Source of the DNA: Rhodobacter sp. | Lineage (GTDB): Bacteria > Pseudomonadota > Alphaproteobacteria > Rhodobacterales > Rhodobacteraceae | DNA: 64,000 bases | Direction: 5' to 3' | Assembly: GCA_020637515.1 (NCBI GenBank) | Contig: JACKKG010000001.1 | Location: 1,332,501-1,396,500, forward strand | In this document: in pieces, positions 17,437-26,066 of the stretch | How positions within the stretch are numbered: position 1 is the stretch's first letter | Layout of the letters: the number at the start of each line of letters is the position of its first letter | The notes under the pieces: model-generated | Seen by the model: only the letters and a program-made list of their open reading frames with translations | Database searches by the model: none | What the model was told of the DNA's origin: nothing | Made by a program: the position numbers and the translations under genes

Positions 17437-18333
17437 TTATTTCGACGGCTCGGGGGTTGGCGCGGGGGCCGGAGCCGGAGCCGGAGCCGCGGACTGGGCG
17501 GGCGCATAGACGAAGCTGTAGCTGCCCGTCCACGAGCCATAGTTCGACGAGCGCACCCCATTCGCAGCCGAGGCCTGATAGCTCTGCTGCCCGGGAAGGA
17601 TCGTCACCTGCACCGTGCCGGTTTCCCCCACGCGCAGCACGCCGGCATGGACCGCCGCCGCCGCCAGCGAGGAATCGTCGGTGTAAACCCCGCTGCCCCA
17701 GACCGACCCCGAGGCCGTGCCTGTCACCGTGAAGGCCAGCGTCTGGCCGACCTGGTTGCGGTAGTTCACCAGGTTGCCGGGGTCGGGCATGGCCTGGACC
17801 TGGGGTTGCTCGGCCTGGCCGCCGGGTTCCTTGCCCGCGTCCTGTCCGCCCATCGCGGCGGCACCATAGCTTTGCAGCTCCAGCGCGGCCTGGCAGGTCT
17901 GCGTGCCAAAGGTCCCCACCCACACGTCATAGGCCCCGGCCGGCGCATCGGTCAGCCGCACCGCCGGGTTGACCCCGTTGGTGTCGTCGTTGAAATGCCA
18001 CTGGCCGTTGGCGTCGTTCACCAGAAGGACGGTGTCGCAGGCGGCGTTGACCCGGATCTCGAGATCGTTGTGCCCGCTGTTGTCGGTCACGGTGAGGTCG
18101 AAATCGGGTTGGGTAACGACGTAGCCCCAGCCGTCAAGACCGCATTGCGAAAGGTCCACATTGCCCCCGGCGACGACCGGATGGCTGCGCGGCATCGCCA
18201 GGTCGGCGGTGGAATAGGCGATCTGGGCGCCGGTCAGGCTCCAGTCCGGGCAGGATTGCGCCGCGGCGATCCCGCCCGAGGTCCCCAGCGCCGCAAGGGC
18301 CATGGGGATCAGGCGCAAGGTTTTGGTCAGCAT
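17437..18333 (-). CDS. Secreted LCCL-domain protein with one cysteine-bearing beta repeat
   Basis: A 298-residue exported protein with a signal peptide (about 1-25, cleavage AAAQ-S). Residues 28-155 form one copy of the ~128-residue repeat found five times in the next gene, with four cysteines (28, 64, 99, 147) and the signature 'CDTVLLVND..GQW.FNDD.NG.NP'. Residues 182-276 form an LCCL-type domain ('GVYTDDSSLAAAAVHAGVL', 'SYQASAANGVRSSNYG'). A Pro/Ala-rich tail ends the protein. The NDD signature resembles PPC-type beta sandwiches. It is in operon with the larger paralogue, 31 nt apart. The function is unknown; surface binding is a reasonable guess. Confidence 0.8.
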   Translation of the reverse strand: MLTKTLRLIPMALAALGTSGGIAAAQSCPDWSLTGAQIAYSTADLAMPRSHPVVAGGNVDLSQCGLDGWGYVVTQPDFDLTVTDNSGHNDLEIRVNAACDTVLLVNDANGQWHFNDDTNGVNPAVRLTDAPAGAYDVWVGTFGTQTCQAALELQSYGAAAMGGQDAGKEPGGQAEQPQVQAMPDPGNLVNYRNQVGQTLAFTVTGTASGSVWGSGVYTDDSSLAAAAVHAGVLRVGETGTVQVTILPGQQSYQASAANGVRSSNYGSWTGSYSFVYAPAQSAAPAPAPAPAPTPEPSK

Positions 18334-18364
18334 CGGTAATCTCCTGTTTTGAAAGGGTCTGTGG

Positions 18365-21274
18365 TCAGGGCATGGCGCTCCAGGGATAGACGAAATCGCC
18401 GCCCCCCTGGTTGAACATCCCGTTGATCTGGCCGTCTGTCAGCGTGCCGCGATAGATCTGCACGGCGCCGGGAATCGCACGCGTGAACTGCACGATGCCG
18501 GTGACGGGGTCGTAGCTGATGTCCTGCAACGGCTCGGGCGCGCCCAGCGCGGCAAAGGCCAGCGTGCCCTGCCATTCGGTGCCGTCCCAGGACAGGGTCA
18601 GCACGCCGGGAAAGGCGTTCGCGCTGATTTGCCAGGTTCCGGCGGCCGCCAGGCCCGGCGTCGGTGCGGCGCCGTCCACAAAGGCGTAGCTGCCGTTCCA
18701 GCGCCCGTAGCTGGCGGAATGCGCGCCGTTCTGGTCGCTGCCCTGATAGCTGTCCTGTCCGGGCAGGATCTGCACCGTCACCACCCCGGACTGACCGACA
18801 TGCAGCAGCCCCGCGTGGACCGCCGCCCGCGCCAGCCGCGAATCGTCGGTGTAGGTGCCTGTGCCCCACAGGCTGCCCGTCTCGGCGCCGGTGACACCAA
18901 ACCGGAAGGTTTGTCCCACCCGGTCGCGGTAGCCTGTCAACCCGCCGGGGTCCGGCAGCACGTCGGGGTCGGCCGCCACCACCGGATGCAGTTGCGCGAG
19001 CAGGGTCGCCTGGCAGGTCTGCGCCCCAAAGGTCCCGGCCCAGACATCATAGACGCCCGCCGACGGCTGTTCGAGGATGACGCGGCTGTTCAGGTCGGCG
19101 GCATCGTCGTTGAAGCTCCAGACGCCGCGCGGGGAATAGACCAGCATCACCGGATCGCAACTGCCGTCGAGGCCCAGCTCCAGTGTATAGCCGGACAGAT
19201 CGCCCGTCACGTTGAGCGAGAAGTCCGGCGCCTGGATGACATGCCCGTGCCCGGGAACCGCGGCGCATTGCGCAAGATCCACATTGCCGCCCGCGACCAC
19301 GCCGAAACTGCGCTGCGTCATCAGATCGGCCGCCGTCAGGGTGATCGCCTGACCGCTGGCCGCCGGATCCGGGCAGGTGACGGGTTGCGGCGGGGGCGGC
19401 GGGGGGGGCACAGGCGCCGGTGGCGGCACCGGCTGGCCGCCGATCGCCTGCACGGCCATCGTGGCCTGGCAGGTCTGGGTGCCAAAGGTTCCGACCCAGA
19501 TGTCATACTGGCCGACCGCCGCCTGGGGCAGGTCGATCGCCGGGTTCAGCCCGTTCGAATCGTCGTTGTAGTGCCACTGCCCCAGCGCGTCGTTGATCAG
19601 CAGGACCGTGTCGCACGCCCCGTTCACCGTGACGCGCAAGCCCGCGCCCTGGGGGTTGGCCGTCAGGTTCATCGAGAAATCGGGCGCCTGAATGATGTGC
19701 CCGTGCCCCGGCACCACGCCGCAAGCCGCCAGATCCAGGGTGCCGCCCGCGATCACGCCCTGGGTCTGTGGCAGGCCCAGCTGCGCGGCCGAATAGGTCA
19801 GCAACTGCCCGGGCAGGTGATAATCGGGGCACAGCGCCGGCTGGGGTGGCTGCGGGGGTTGCGGCGGCTGGGGCGGTGGCGCGTTGCCCAGCGTGTCGGC
19901 GATCAGCGTCGCCGGGCAGGTCTGCGCGCCAAAGGTTCCGACCCAGATGTCATAGAGCCCGGTCTGCGCGGCCGGGATCACCAGCCCCGGGTTCAGCCCG
20001 TCGCTGTCATCGTTATAGGACCATTGCCCGTTCGGCCCGTTGACCAGCAGCACCGTGTCGCATTGCCCGTTCACCCTGAGTCTGAGGTCGCGCCCGGGCG
20101 CGTTGTGCGTCAGGTTCAGCGTGAAATCCGGGCCCTGCACGATGTGACCGTGCCCCGGAACGCTGCCGCAAGCGCCCAGATCCAGTGCGCCGCCGGCGGT
20201 CACGCCGTGGCTGTGCGCGGTGGTCAGTTGCTGGCTGGAATAGACCAGCATCTGGCCGTTCTGCCCCGGGTCCGGGCAGGCCGCGGGTTGCGGCGGCTGG
20301 GGCGGCTGGGGGATGACCTGCCCGCCAAAGGTCTCGGCTGTAAAGGTCGCGGCGCAGGTCTGCGCGCCAAAGGTGCCGACCCAGACGTCATAGGCGCCGG
20401 TCGCGGCATGGGACAGGCGGATCGCCGGGTTCACGCCGTTGCTGTCGTCGTTGTAGGACCACTGCCCATTGGGCCCGCGCACCAGCAGCACGGTGTCGCA
20501 TTGGCCCGCGACCCGGAACTCCAGATCGTATCCCGGCAGATTGTGCGTGAAATTCAGCGTGAAATCGGGTTGCACGGCGACATGGCCATGCCCTGGAACC
20601 GACGCGCAATTGGCCAGGTCGGCGTTGCCGCCGGCCGTCACGCCATGCGATTGCGGGGTCCACAACTGCTGGCCGGAATAGCTGAGTCCCTGGCCATTCA
20701 GATTCGGGTTGGGGCACAGCACCAGCTGCGGCGGTTGCAGGACCGGCGGCAATGGCAGCGGCAACTGAGGCGGCAGCGGCAGTTGCGGCAACCCGCCCCC
20801 GCCGGTGGTGCGCGCGCTCAAGGTCGAGCCGCAGAGCTGCGCGCCGAACGTGCCCACCCAGATGTCGTATTCGCCGGTCGCGGCGGCGGGGATCGTGATC
20901 TCGGGGTCCAGCCCGTTGCTGTCGTCGTTGAACAGCCATTGCCCGTTGGGCCCGCGCACCAGCAGCACCGTGTCGCATTGCCCGTTCACGCTCAGCACCA
21001 GCGCGCGGCCGGGGGCGTTGTGGGTCAGGTTCAGCGTCACATCGGGTTGCACGGCGACACGGCCCTGACCCGGCACGCCGGGGCAGGCGCCCAGGTCCTG
21101 GCCGCCTCCGGCCGTGATCGAGCGGCTGAGGCCCGACGTCAGTTGCTGGCTGCTGGCGCTCACCATCTGGCCGTTGGCGTTCGGATTGGGACAGCCGAGG
21201 GCGGCGCCCGCGACCAGGGAAAACAGCATCGCGGTCAGCGCGCGGATGACGAAAAGACCGGGGGTCGGGGACAT
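18365..21274 (-). CDS. Large secreted LCCL-domain protein with five tandem cysteine-bearing repeats
   Basis: A 969-residue exported protein with a signal peptide at about 1-27. Five repeats of ~128 residues lie at 28-155, 187-314, 333-460, 482-609 and 634-761. Each has four cysteines and the pattern 'PGHGH...PDF..N.TH', 'CDTVLLV..P.GQW..NDDSNG', 'YD.WVGTFGAQTC'. They are joined by Pro/Gln linkers. An LCCL-type domain follows (774-866), then a ~90-residue C-terminal domain (878-967). The ggaggagt ribosome site fixes the start. The first repeat cysteine falls where a lipobox might be, but 'ALGC' is a poor match and Cys28 aligns with the other repeats. The function is unknown. Confidence 0.8.
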   Translation of the reverse strand: MSPTPGLFVIRALTAMLFSLVAGAALGCPNPNANGQMVSASSQQLTSGLSRSITAGGGQDLGACPGVPGQGRVAVQPDVTLNLTHNAPGRALVLSVNGQCDTVLLVRGPNGQWLFNDDSNGLDPEITIPAAATGEYDIWVGTFGAQLCGSTLSARTTGGGGLPQLPLPPQLPLPLPPVLQPPQLVLCPNPNLNGQGLSYSGQQLWTPQSHGVTAGGNADLANCASVPGHGHVAVQPDFTLNFTHNLPGYDLEFRVAGQCDTVLLVRGPNGQWSYNDDSNGVNPAIRLSHAATGAYDVWVGTFGAQTCAATFTAETFGGQVIPQPPQPPQPAACPDPGQNGQMLVYSSQQLTTAHSHGVTAGGALDLGACGSVPGHGHIVQGPDFTLNLTHNAPGRDLRLRVNGQCDTVLLVNGPNGQWSYNDDSDGLNPGLVIPAAQTGLYDIWVGTFGAQTCPATLIADTLGNAPPPQPPQPPQPPQPALCPDYHLPGQLLTYSAAQLGLPQTQGVIAGGTLDLAACGVVPGHGHIIQAPDFSMNLTANPQGAGLRVTVNGACDTVLLINDALGQWHYNDDSNGLNPAIDLPQAAVGQYDIWVGTFGTQTCQATMAVQAIGGQPVPPPAPVPPPPPPPQPVTCPDPAASGQAITLTAADLMTQRSFGVVAGGNVDLAQCAAVPGHGHVIQAPDFSLNVTGDLSGYTLELGLDGSCDPVMLVYSPRGVWSFNDDAADLNSRVILEQPSAGVYDVWAGTFGAQTCQATLLAQLHPVVAADPDVLPDPGGLTGYRDRVGQTFRFGVTGAETGSLWGTGTYTDDSRLARAAVHAGLLHVGQSGVVTVQILPGQDSYQGSDQNGAHSASYGRWNGSYAFVDGAAPTPGLAAAGTWQISANAFPGVLTLSWDGTEWQGTLAFAALGAPEPLQDISYDPVTGIVQFTRAIPGAVQIYRGTLTDGQINGMFNQGGGDFVYPWSAMP
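18992..21193 (-). repeat. Five ~384-bp in-frame repeats encoding the cysteine-bearing beta domain
   Basis: Copies lie at 20810-21193, 20333-20716, 19895-20278, 19448-19831 and 18992-19375. Copies 1 to 4 are closest to each other; the fifth is the most diverged (for example CDPVMLVYSPRG in place of CDTVLLVRGPNG). Confidence 0.8.
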
Positions 21275-21399
21275 GGACTCCTCCGTTCAGGAAATGGCCG
21301 GGCGCGGGGACGTCCGGGAACGCGATTAATAAAAACGCGGAAATGCTGCGCCGGCCCGGCCGCGAAATCAAGGCATTTGCGCGTGATCGCGCGGGGCGG

Positions 21400-22329
21400 T
21401 CAGTCCGCGCGCAGCAAGATCAGCAAGGCCGCGACGATCAGGAAAACCCCCGGAAAGACCGCCAGACCGGGCGCGCCATGGCCCAGCGCCAATTCCCACA
21501 GGATGATCCAGACGGGCGTCGCATAGGTGTAGGCCATGACCTTGGACGCGGGGAGCCGCTGCGCCGCGAACTGCATGGCCGAGGCCGAAAACGCGGTGGC
21601 GAGGATCACCAGGTAGCCCAGCGCCACCCAGACCAGCAGCGGCAGGCCCAGCCAGTCGGTCGCCAGAACCGCGCGCCCGTCATAGACCATCAGCACCGCG
21701 AAGCCGGCCAGCGTCACCAGCGACGCGGTGACCATCGCCCCTTCGCCGCGATTGAGGCGCCGCAGCATCGGCGTGTAGAACGCATGCAGGATGCAGCCGA
21801 GGAAATAGATCGCCTCGCCCTTGCCGATCTGGAAACCGACGAGCGCGCGCAAGTCACCGCGAAAGATCACCCAGACCGCCCCCGCCGCGCCGACCGCCAG
21901 CGCCGCCGTGACATAGGGCAAGGGGCGCTGACCCAGCAGGGGCCAGGCGATCAGCGCGGTCATCAGGGGCGTCAGCGTGAACACCGCACCGGCCGAAACC
22001 GGGTGCGCGGTCTTCAGGCCTTCGAACATCAGGACGAAATACCCGCCATACAGCACCGCCAGCAGCCCATAGCGCCAGGGCTGGGCGAGGTCCGCCCGGC
22101 TGAACCCGTGGCGCCCGCCGCGCCCGCCGCCGGTCAGCACCACCAGCAACGCCAGCACCGCCGAGGCCAGCAGGAACCGCGCAGCGGTCAGCGCCACCGG
22201 GGGGATGTCGTTCGCGACCATCACCCCAAGGCTGAAACTGCCTGACACCGCGGCCGAAAAGCCCAGCATCGCGGCATGGCCCCGCAGCGCCTGGGCCCGC
22301 CCGCGGGTGTCGGCATAGGCGTCGCTCAT
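21400..22329 (-). CDS. DMT-superfamily (EamA) transporter
   Basis: A 309-residue membrane protein with about ten hydrophobic helices in two EamA halves ('PVALTAARFLLASAVLALLVVL' in the first, 'LVILATAFSASAMQFAAQRLPASKVMAYTYATPVWIILWELAL' region in the second). Such proteins export metabolites or amino acids. Its ATG overlaps the stop of the upstream LysR-family regulator by 2 nt, so the regulator probably controls it. The substrate cannot be read from sequence. Confidence 0.88.
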   Translation of the reverse strand: MSDAYADTRGRAQALRGHAAMLGFSAAVSGSFSLGVMVANDIPPVALTAARFLLASAVLALLVVLTGGGRGGRHGFSRADLAQPWRYGLLAVLYGGYFVLMFEGLKTAHPVSAGAVFTLTPLMTALIAWPLLGQRPLPYVTAALAVGAAGAVWVIFRGDLRALVGFQIGKGEAIYFLGCILHAFYTPMLRRLNRGEGAMVTASLVTLAGFAVLMVYDGRAVLATDWLGLPLLVWVALGYLVILATAFSASAMQFAAQRLPASKVMAYTYATPVWIILWELALGHGAPGLAVFPGVFLIVAALLILLRAD

Positions 22330-23195
22330 GCGCTGAACGTGTCCTTGATGATGCGCACGGCCGCCTGGACCTTTGGCGTGCGGTGCAGATCGACATGCGT
22401 GACCAGCCAGACCGGCGCCTGCCATTCCGGGCGCGGGGGCAGGACTTCGATCAGGTCGGCCGGGTCGGTTTCGCCGTAGTGAAAGCCCAGGCCCAGCCCA
22501 TCAGCGATGGCCGCGCGCCGCGCCGCCGCCTCGTTCGAGCGGAAAACGACGCGCGGCGCCGGGCTGCGCCCGGCCAGCCATTGCGCAAAGGGGGCGCGGC
22601 TGTCGTCCAGTTCCTCGGTCACGAAACGGTGGTTGACCAGATCGGCATCGTCGCGCGGCGCGCCGTAGCGGTCCAGATAGGACTGGCTGGCGTAAAGCGC
22701 GACCGACAGTTTGGACAGCGGTTGCACGACATTGTCGGGCTCGGACGGGCGGGTGCCGGCGCGAATGGCGACATGGGCCTCGCCGTATTCCAGGCGGAAC
22801 AGCCGCCGGTCGGTCTGGATGCGCAGCGCCAGGTCGGGGAATTCCGCGCAAAGCTGCCGTGTCGCCGGCCGCAGCAATGGCACCAGGCCGGGCAGGGTGG
22901 TGATGACCAGTTCGCCCGAGATGGCGCAATCCGTGCCCGTCAGCCGGGTGCCGAGCTGCGCGAACTGTTCGTCCGTGACCCGGCCCACCTGCGCCAGCGC
23001 GGCGCCGGCCTCGGTCGGGGTGTAGCCGCGGGCGTGGCGCTGGAACAACTTGACCCCCAGCCGCGATTCCAGCGCGTCGATATGACGGATCACGGTGGCG
23101 TGGTGCACGCCCAGGGCCTCGGCCGCGCCGCTGACGGTTCCCGCGCGGGCGACCTGCCAGGCGGTGCGGATTTCGTCCCAGGACTCGATACTCAT
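22326..23195 (-). CDS. LysR-family transcriptional regulator
   Basis: A 289-residue regulator. The N-terminal winged helix-turn-helix (about 1-65) has 'ARAGTVSGAAEALGVHHATVIRHIDALESRLGVKLFQR'. The substrate-binding domain starts near residue 90 ('GELVITTLPGLVPLLRP'). It is translationally coupled to the EamA transporter gene downstream and faces away from pncA, whose promoter lies in the 129-bp gap, so both are possible targets. Confidence 0.92.
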   Translation of the reverse strand: MSIESWDEIRTAWQVARAGTVSGAAEALGVHHATVIRHIDALESRLGVKLFQRHARGYTPTEAGAALAQVGRVTDEQFAQLGTRLTGTDCAISGELVITTLPGLVPLLRPATRQLCAEFPDLALRIQTDRRLFRLEYGEAHVAIRAGTRPSEPDNVVQPLSKLSVALYASQSYLDRYGAPRDDADLVNHRFVTEELDDSRAPFAQWLAGRSPAPRVVFRSNEAAARRAAIADGLGLGFHYGETDPADLIEVLPPRPEWQAPVWLVTHVDLHRTPKVQAAVRIIKDTFSA

Positions 23196-23266
23196 GCGGC
23201 GCTGCCCCGTCGGTTCGGCCGCATCTTGTGGGATTGGCCGAAGTGGCGCAAGGGGCGATCCTTGCC

Positions 23267-23296
23267 TTGACCTGGGGGCGCGGTGGCCGGCATAAC
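23267..23296 (+). promoter_or_regulatory. Promoter of pncA
   Basis: TTGACC, an 18-nt spacer and CATAAC, 28 nt upstream of the pncA ATG, followed by an aggagg ribosome site. Confidence 0.5.
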
Positions 23297-23324
23297 ACCC
23301 CTTGAGCGGACAGGAGGTTCCCGG

Positions 23325-23936
23325 ATGCAGCCCGCCGAACATGCGCTGATCGCCATCGACATCCAGAACGATTTCTGCCCCGGCGGCGCCTTGGCGGTGG
23401 ACGAGGGCGATGCCGTTGTCCCCCAGGTCAACGCGCTGATGGACGATTTCGCGGTGCGCGTCCTGACCCAGGACTGGCACCCCGAGGACCACCTGTCCTT
23501 TGCCGCGAACCACGCGGGCGCCGCGCCGTTTTCGATGACCGAGATGCCCTATGGCCCGCAGGTGTTGTGGCCGCGCCATTGCGTGCAGGGGACCGAGGGC
23601 GCGGCCTTTCACCGTGCGCTGCGCACCAATCCGGCCGATCTGATCCTGCGCAAGGGCTTTCGCCCCGAAATCGACAGCTATTCGGCGTTTTTCGAAAACG
23701 ACCGCACCACGGCGACCGGGCTCGAGGGGTATCTGCGCACCCGGGGCGTCACGCATCTGACACTGGTCGGCCTGGCGACCGATTTCTGCGTGGCCTATTC
23801 CGCGCTCGACGCCGCGCGGCTGGGGTTCACGGTCGTGGTGCGACTCGATGCCTGCCGGGCGATCGACCTGAACGGGTCGCTCGACGAGGCGCTCAGGCAG
23901 ATGCGCGCGGCCGGGGTGACGCTGGCGAACGGCTAG
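23325..23936 (+). CDS. pncA: Nicotinamidase
   Basis: A 203-residue isochorismatase-fold hydrolase that turns nicotinamide into nicotinate for NAD recycling. The catalytic triad is visible: Asp in 'AIDIQNDFCPGGAL', Lys in 'ILRKGF', and Cys in 'GLATDFCVAYSALDA'. The metal-binding stretch 'QDWHPEDHLSF' is present. The aggagg site and promoter fix the start. It converges on the septation protein gene with only 3 nt between stops. Confidence 0.94.
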   Translation: MQPAEHALIAIDIQNDFCPGGALAVDEGDAVVPQVNALMDDFAVRVLTQDWHPEDHLSFAANHAGAAPFSMTEMPYGPQVLWPRHCVQGTEGAAFHRALRTNPADLILRKGFRPEIDSYSAFFENDRTTATGLEGYLRTRGVTHLTLVGLATDFCVAYSALDAARLGFTVVVRLDACRAIDLNGSLDEALRQMRAAGVTLANG

Positions 23937-23939
23937 GCG

Positions 23940-24542
23940 TCACTTCTCGCCGGTCCAGTGCTTTTCGATCAGGCGATAGTTCCCCATCAGAAAGACGAAC
24001 ATCACGGCCATCTGCCCGAATGTGTCCCATAGGACATAGACGTCGGTGGAAAAGTTGCGCCAGATCACCTCGTTCATGGCGGCAAAGGCCAGGAAGAACC
24101 AGGCCATCCGCCGGGTGAGGATCATCCAGCCCTCGCGGTCCAGGGGCAGGGCCTGGTCCAGCACGAAGGCCAGCCAGGACTGGCCGCGCCACAGGCCGAT
24201 GAACAACAAGATGCCGAACAGGCCAAAGATGAAGGTGCTCTTCATCTTGAACACCCGCTCGTCGTTGAACAACACCGTGCCCAGGCCCAGCACGATCACC
24301 AGCCCCAGCGTGACGATCTGCATCCGGTTCAGCCGTCCGGTCAGCAGCCGCAGCGCCACCGTCGCGGCGATCTGAAGCGGCACGAACAGGACGACCGCCA
24401 CCACGAAACCCGCATACTCGGTGCCGCCCAGGGTCACCGTGGCGTGGCGCATCCACAGGTAGACCGCCAGAAAGACCAGCAGGGGGCCGAACTCGAGCGC
24501 CTGTTTCACCAGGGCCGAGGGTTGCTTTCGGGTGTCGGACAT
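23940..24542 (-). CDS. Inner-membrane septation protein A family (YciB/IspZ)
   Basis: A 200-residue protein with five to six membrane helices. It has the family features 'EFGPLLVFLAVYLW' near the start, 'KMKSTFIFGLFGILLF' in the middle, and 'REGWMILTRRMAWFFLAFAAMNEVIWRNFSTDVYVLWDTFG' near the end. The E. coli homologue affects envelope and division-related processes. It starts after a ggaggc site and is followed by the convergent pncA. Confidence 0.9.
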   Translation of the reverse strand: MSDTRKQPSALVKQALEFGPLLVFLAVYLWMRHATVTLGGTEYAGFVVAVVLFVPLQIAATVALRLLTGRLNRMQIVTLGLVIVLGLGTVLFNDERVFKMKSTFIFGLFGILLFIGLWRGQSWLAFVLDQALPLDREGWMILTRRMAWFFLAFAAMNEVIWRNFSTDVYVLWDTFGQMAVMFVFLMGNYRLIEKHWTGEK

Positions 24543-24607
24543 GGGGCCTCCTGCGTTGCGGGCGCCATCTGACCCGGAACGCCCCCGCTGCGCAAGATGG
24601 GGCGGTG

Positions 24608-25579
24608 TCAGACGGCGGGCACACCACCGGCCAGCACCTGTGCATACCAGGCGCGGTCGATGTTGCCACCCGACAGGACCAGACCGACCTTGCGGCCGGC
24701 GAGTTGCCCGGTCTCGGCCATCGCCAGGGCCAGCGCGGCCGCGCCGGCACCCTCGGCCAGGTTGTGCGTGGCGGTGAAGTAGAGGCGAATCGCGTCGGCC
24801 ACCTGGGCATCGCTGACCGCGCCCAGATGGTGCGCGCCCGGTCCGTAGATGGCCAGCGCCTCGGGCACGGGAACGCGCACGGCCATGCCGTCGGCAAAGG
24901 TGCGCGCTTGCGGGGTTTCCACGGCGTGGCCCGCCCGCACCGACCTGAGCGCGCCGTCCGCCCCCGTGCTGACCACGCCGACCACTTCGCAGGTCAGGCC
25001 CAGCGCGTCGCGGGCGGCGATCACCCCGCAGATGCCCGACCCGCAGCCGATCGGCACATAGACCCGGTCGAGATCAGGGTGCGCGTGGAACAGCTCCAGC
25101 CCGTAGGTGGCGACGCCGCGCACCAGTTCACGGTGAAAGGGCGGGACCGGATACAGCGGTTCCTGGCCGGCCAGGCGCATGGCCTCTTCGCGGGCTTCGT
25201 CGAAATCCGCGCCGTGTTCCACCAGTTCGCCCCCATAAGCGCGCATCGCGGCGTTCTTTTCCACCGAGTTCCCCTGCGGCACCAGGATCTTCGCCCGCAG
25301 CCCCAGCGCGCGGGCGGCGCGGGCCTGCGACTGGCCGTGATTGCCGCGCGTGGCGGTGATGACGCCCTGCATGTCGGGATGCGCGCGCCTGAGCCAGTCC
25401 AGAAAGGTCACACCGCCACGCACCTTGAAGGCGCCGGTGGGGGCGTGGTTCTCGTGCTTGACGATGACCTGCCGCGCGCCCAGCGCCTGCGCCAGCAGCG
25501 GCCAGTCCAGCGCCGGGGTGGGCGGCACATGGGCGCTGACCAGGCGTTGCGCGGTCTCCAGTTCGGACAGGGTGAACAT
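24608..25579 (-). CDS. PLP-dependent threonine/serine dehydratase family enzyme
   Basis: A 323-residue fold type II PLP enzyme. The Schiff-base lysine lies in 'HAPTGAFKVRGG', the substrate loop is 'ATRGNHGQS', and the phosphate-binding loop is 'VPIGCGSGICG'. There is no C-terminal ACT regulatory domain, so it is a catabolic or serine-racemase-like type rather than biosynthetic IlvA. The precise substrate (threonine, serine, hydroxyaspartate) cannot be decided from sequence alone. It is a single gene. Confidence 0.87.
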   Translation of the reverse strand: MFTLSELETAQRLVSAHVPPTPALDWPLLAQALGARQVIVKHENHAPTGAFKVRGGVTFLDWLRRAHPDMQGVITATRGNHGQSQARAARALGLRAKILVPQGNSVEKNAAMRAYGGELVEHGADFDEAREEAMRLAGQEPLYPVPPFHRELVRGVATYGLELFHAHPDLDRVYVPIGCGSGICGVIAARDALGLTCEVVGVVSTGADGALRSVRAGHAVETPQARTFADGMAVRVPVPEALAIYGPGAHHLGAVSDAQVADAIRLYFTATHNLAEGAGAAALALAMAETGQLAGRKVGLVLSGGNIDRAWYAQVLAGGVPAV

Positions 25580-25670
25580 GTGGCGGCTCCTTTGTCGGGC
25601 AGCTTGGAGTCCCGGGCTGGCGGGCGCAAGGGGGGCGGGCCTATGCTGCGCCCAGAACCCGGAGGTCCCC

Positions 25671-26066
25671 ATGATTCGCCCGCTCGCCCTTGCGCTGACG
25701 CTTGCCGCGCCGTTCCTTGCCGCCACGCCCCTGCTGGCCGACCCCACCATGGAATGCCCCGGCGGCAGCCAGGTCGAAATCTCGGTCTGCCTGGGCGACA
25801 CGCTGGACCGCGTCGATCAGGCCATCGTGGTGGCGCTGGGCTATGCCCAGGCCTCGGCCAGCGATCTGGACGAGACGACGGGACGCGAGGACGCGCTGCC
25901 GGCGATCGACGCGGCGCAGGCCGCCTGGAGCGCCTATCGCGATGCCCAGTGCGAGGCCGTGGGCGCGGGATTTGGCGGCGGATCGGGCACGACCATCGCC
26001 ATACGCGCCTGCCGGATCGCCCTGGGCCGCGCCCGGGTCGATGCGCTTCTGGCGATGGCGCACTAA
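25671..26066 (+). CDS. LprI-like secreted protein (DUF1311)
   Basis: A 131-residue exported protein with a signal peptide (about 1-23, ...LLADP). It has the LprI/DUF1311 pattern: 'MECPGGSQVEISVCLGDTLDRVD', then 'AAQAAWSAYRDAQCEAVG' and a last 'ACRIALGRARVDALL', with four cysteines for disulfides. The family includes lysozyme inhibitors in some bacteria; here that role is unproven. A ggaggt site precedes the ATG. Its end overlaps the convergent reductase gene by 4 nt. Confidence 0.82.
   Translation: MIRPLALALTLAAPFLAATPLLADPTMECPGGSQVEISVCLGDTLDRVDQAIVVALGYAQASASDLDETTGREDALPAIDAAQAAWSAYRDAQCEAVGAGFGGGSGTTIAIRACRIALGRARVDALLAMAH

Noticed and set aside
19380..19440. Proline-rich low-complexity stretch as a possible frameshift or assembly error
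   Set aside because: The frame stays open on both sides and equivalent Pro/Gln linkers join the other repeats.
21160..21200. Lipoprotein signal in the large LCCL protein
   Set aside because: 'ALGC' is a poor lipobox and Cys28 aligns with the first conserved cysteine of every later repeat, so signal peptidase I cleavage is more likely.
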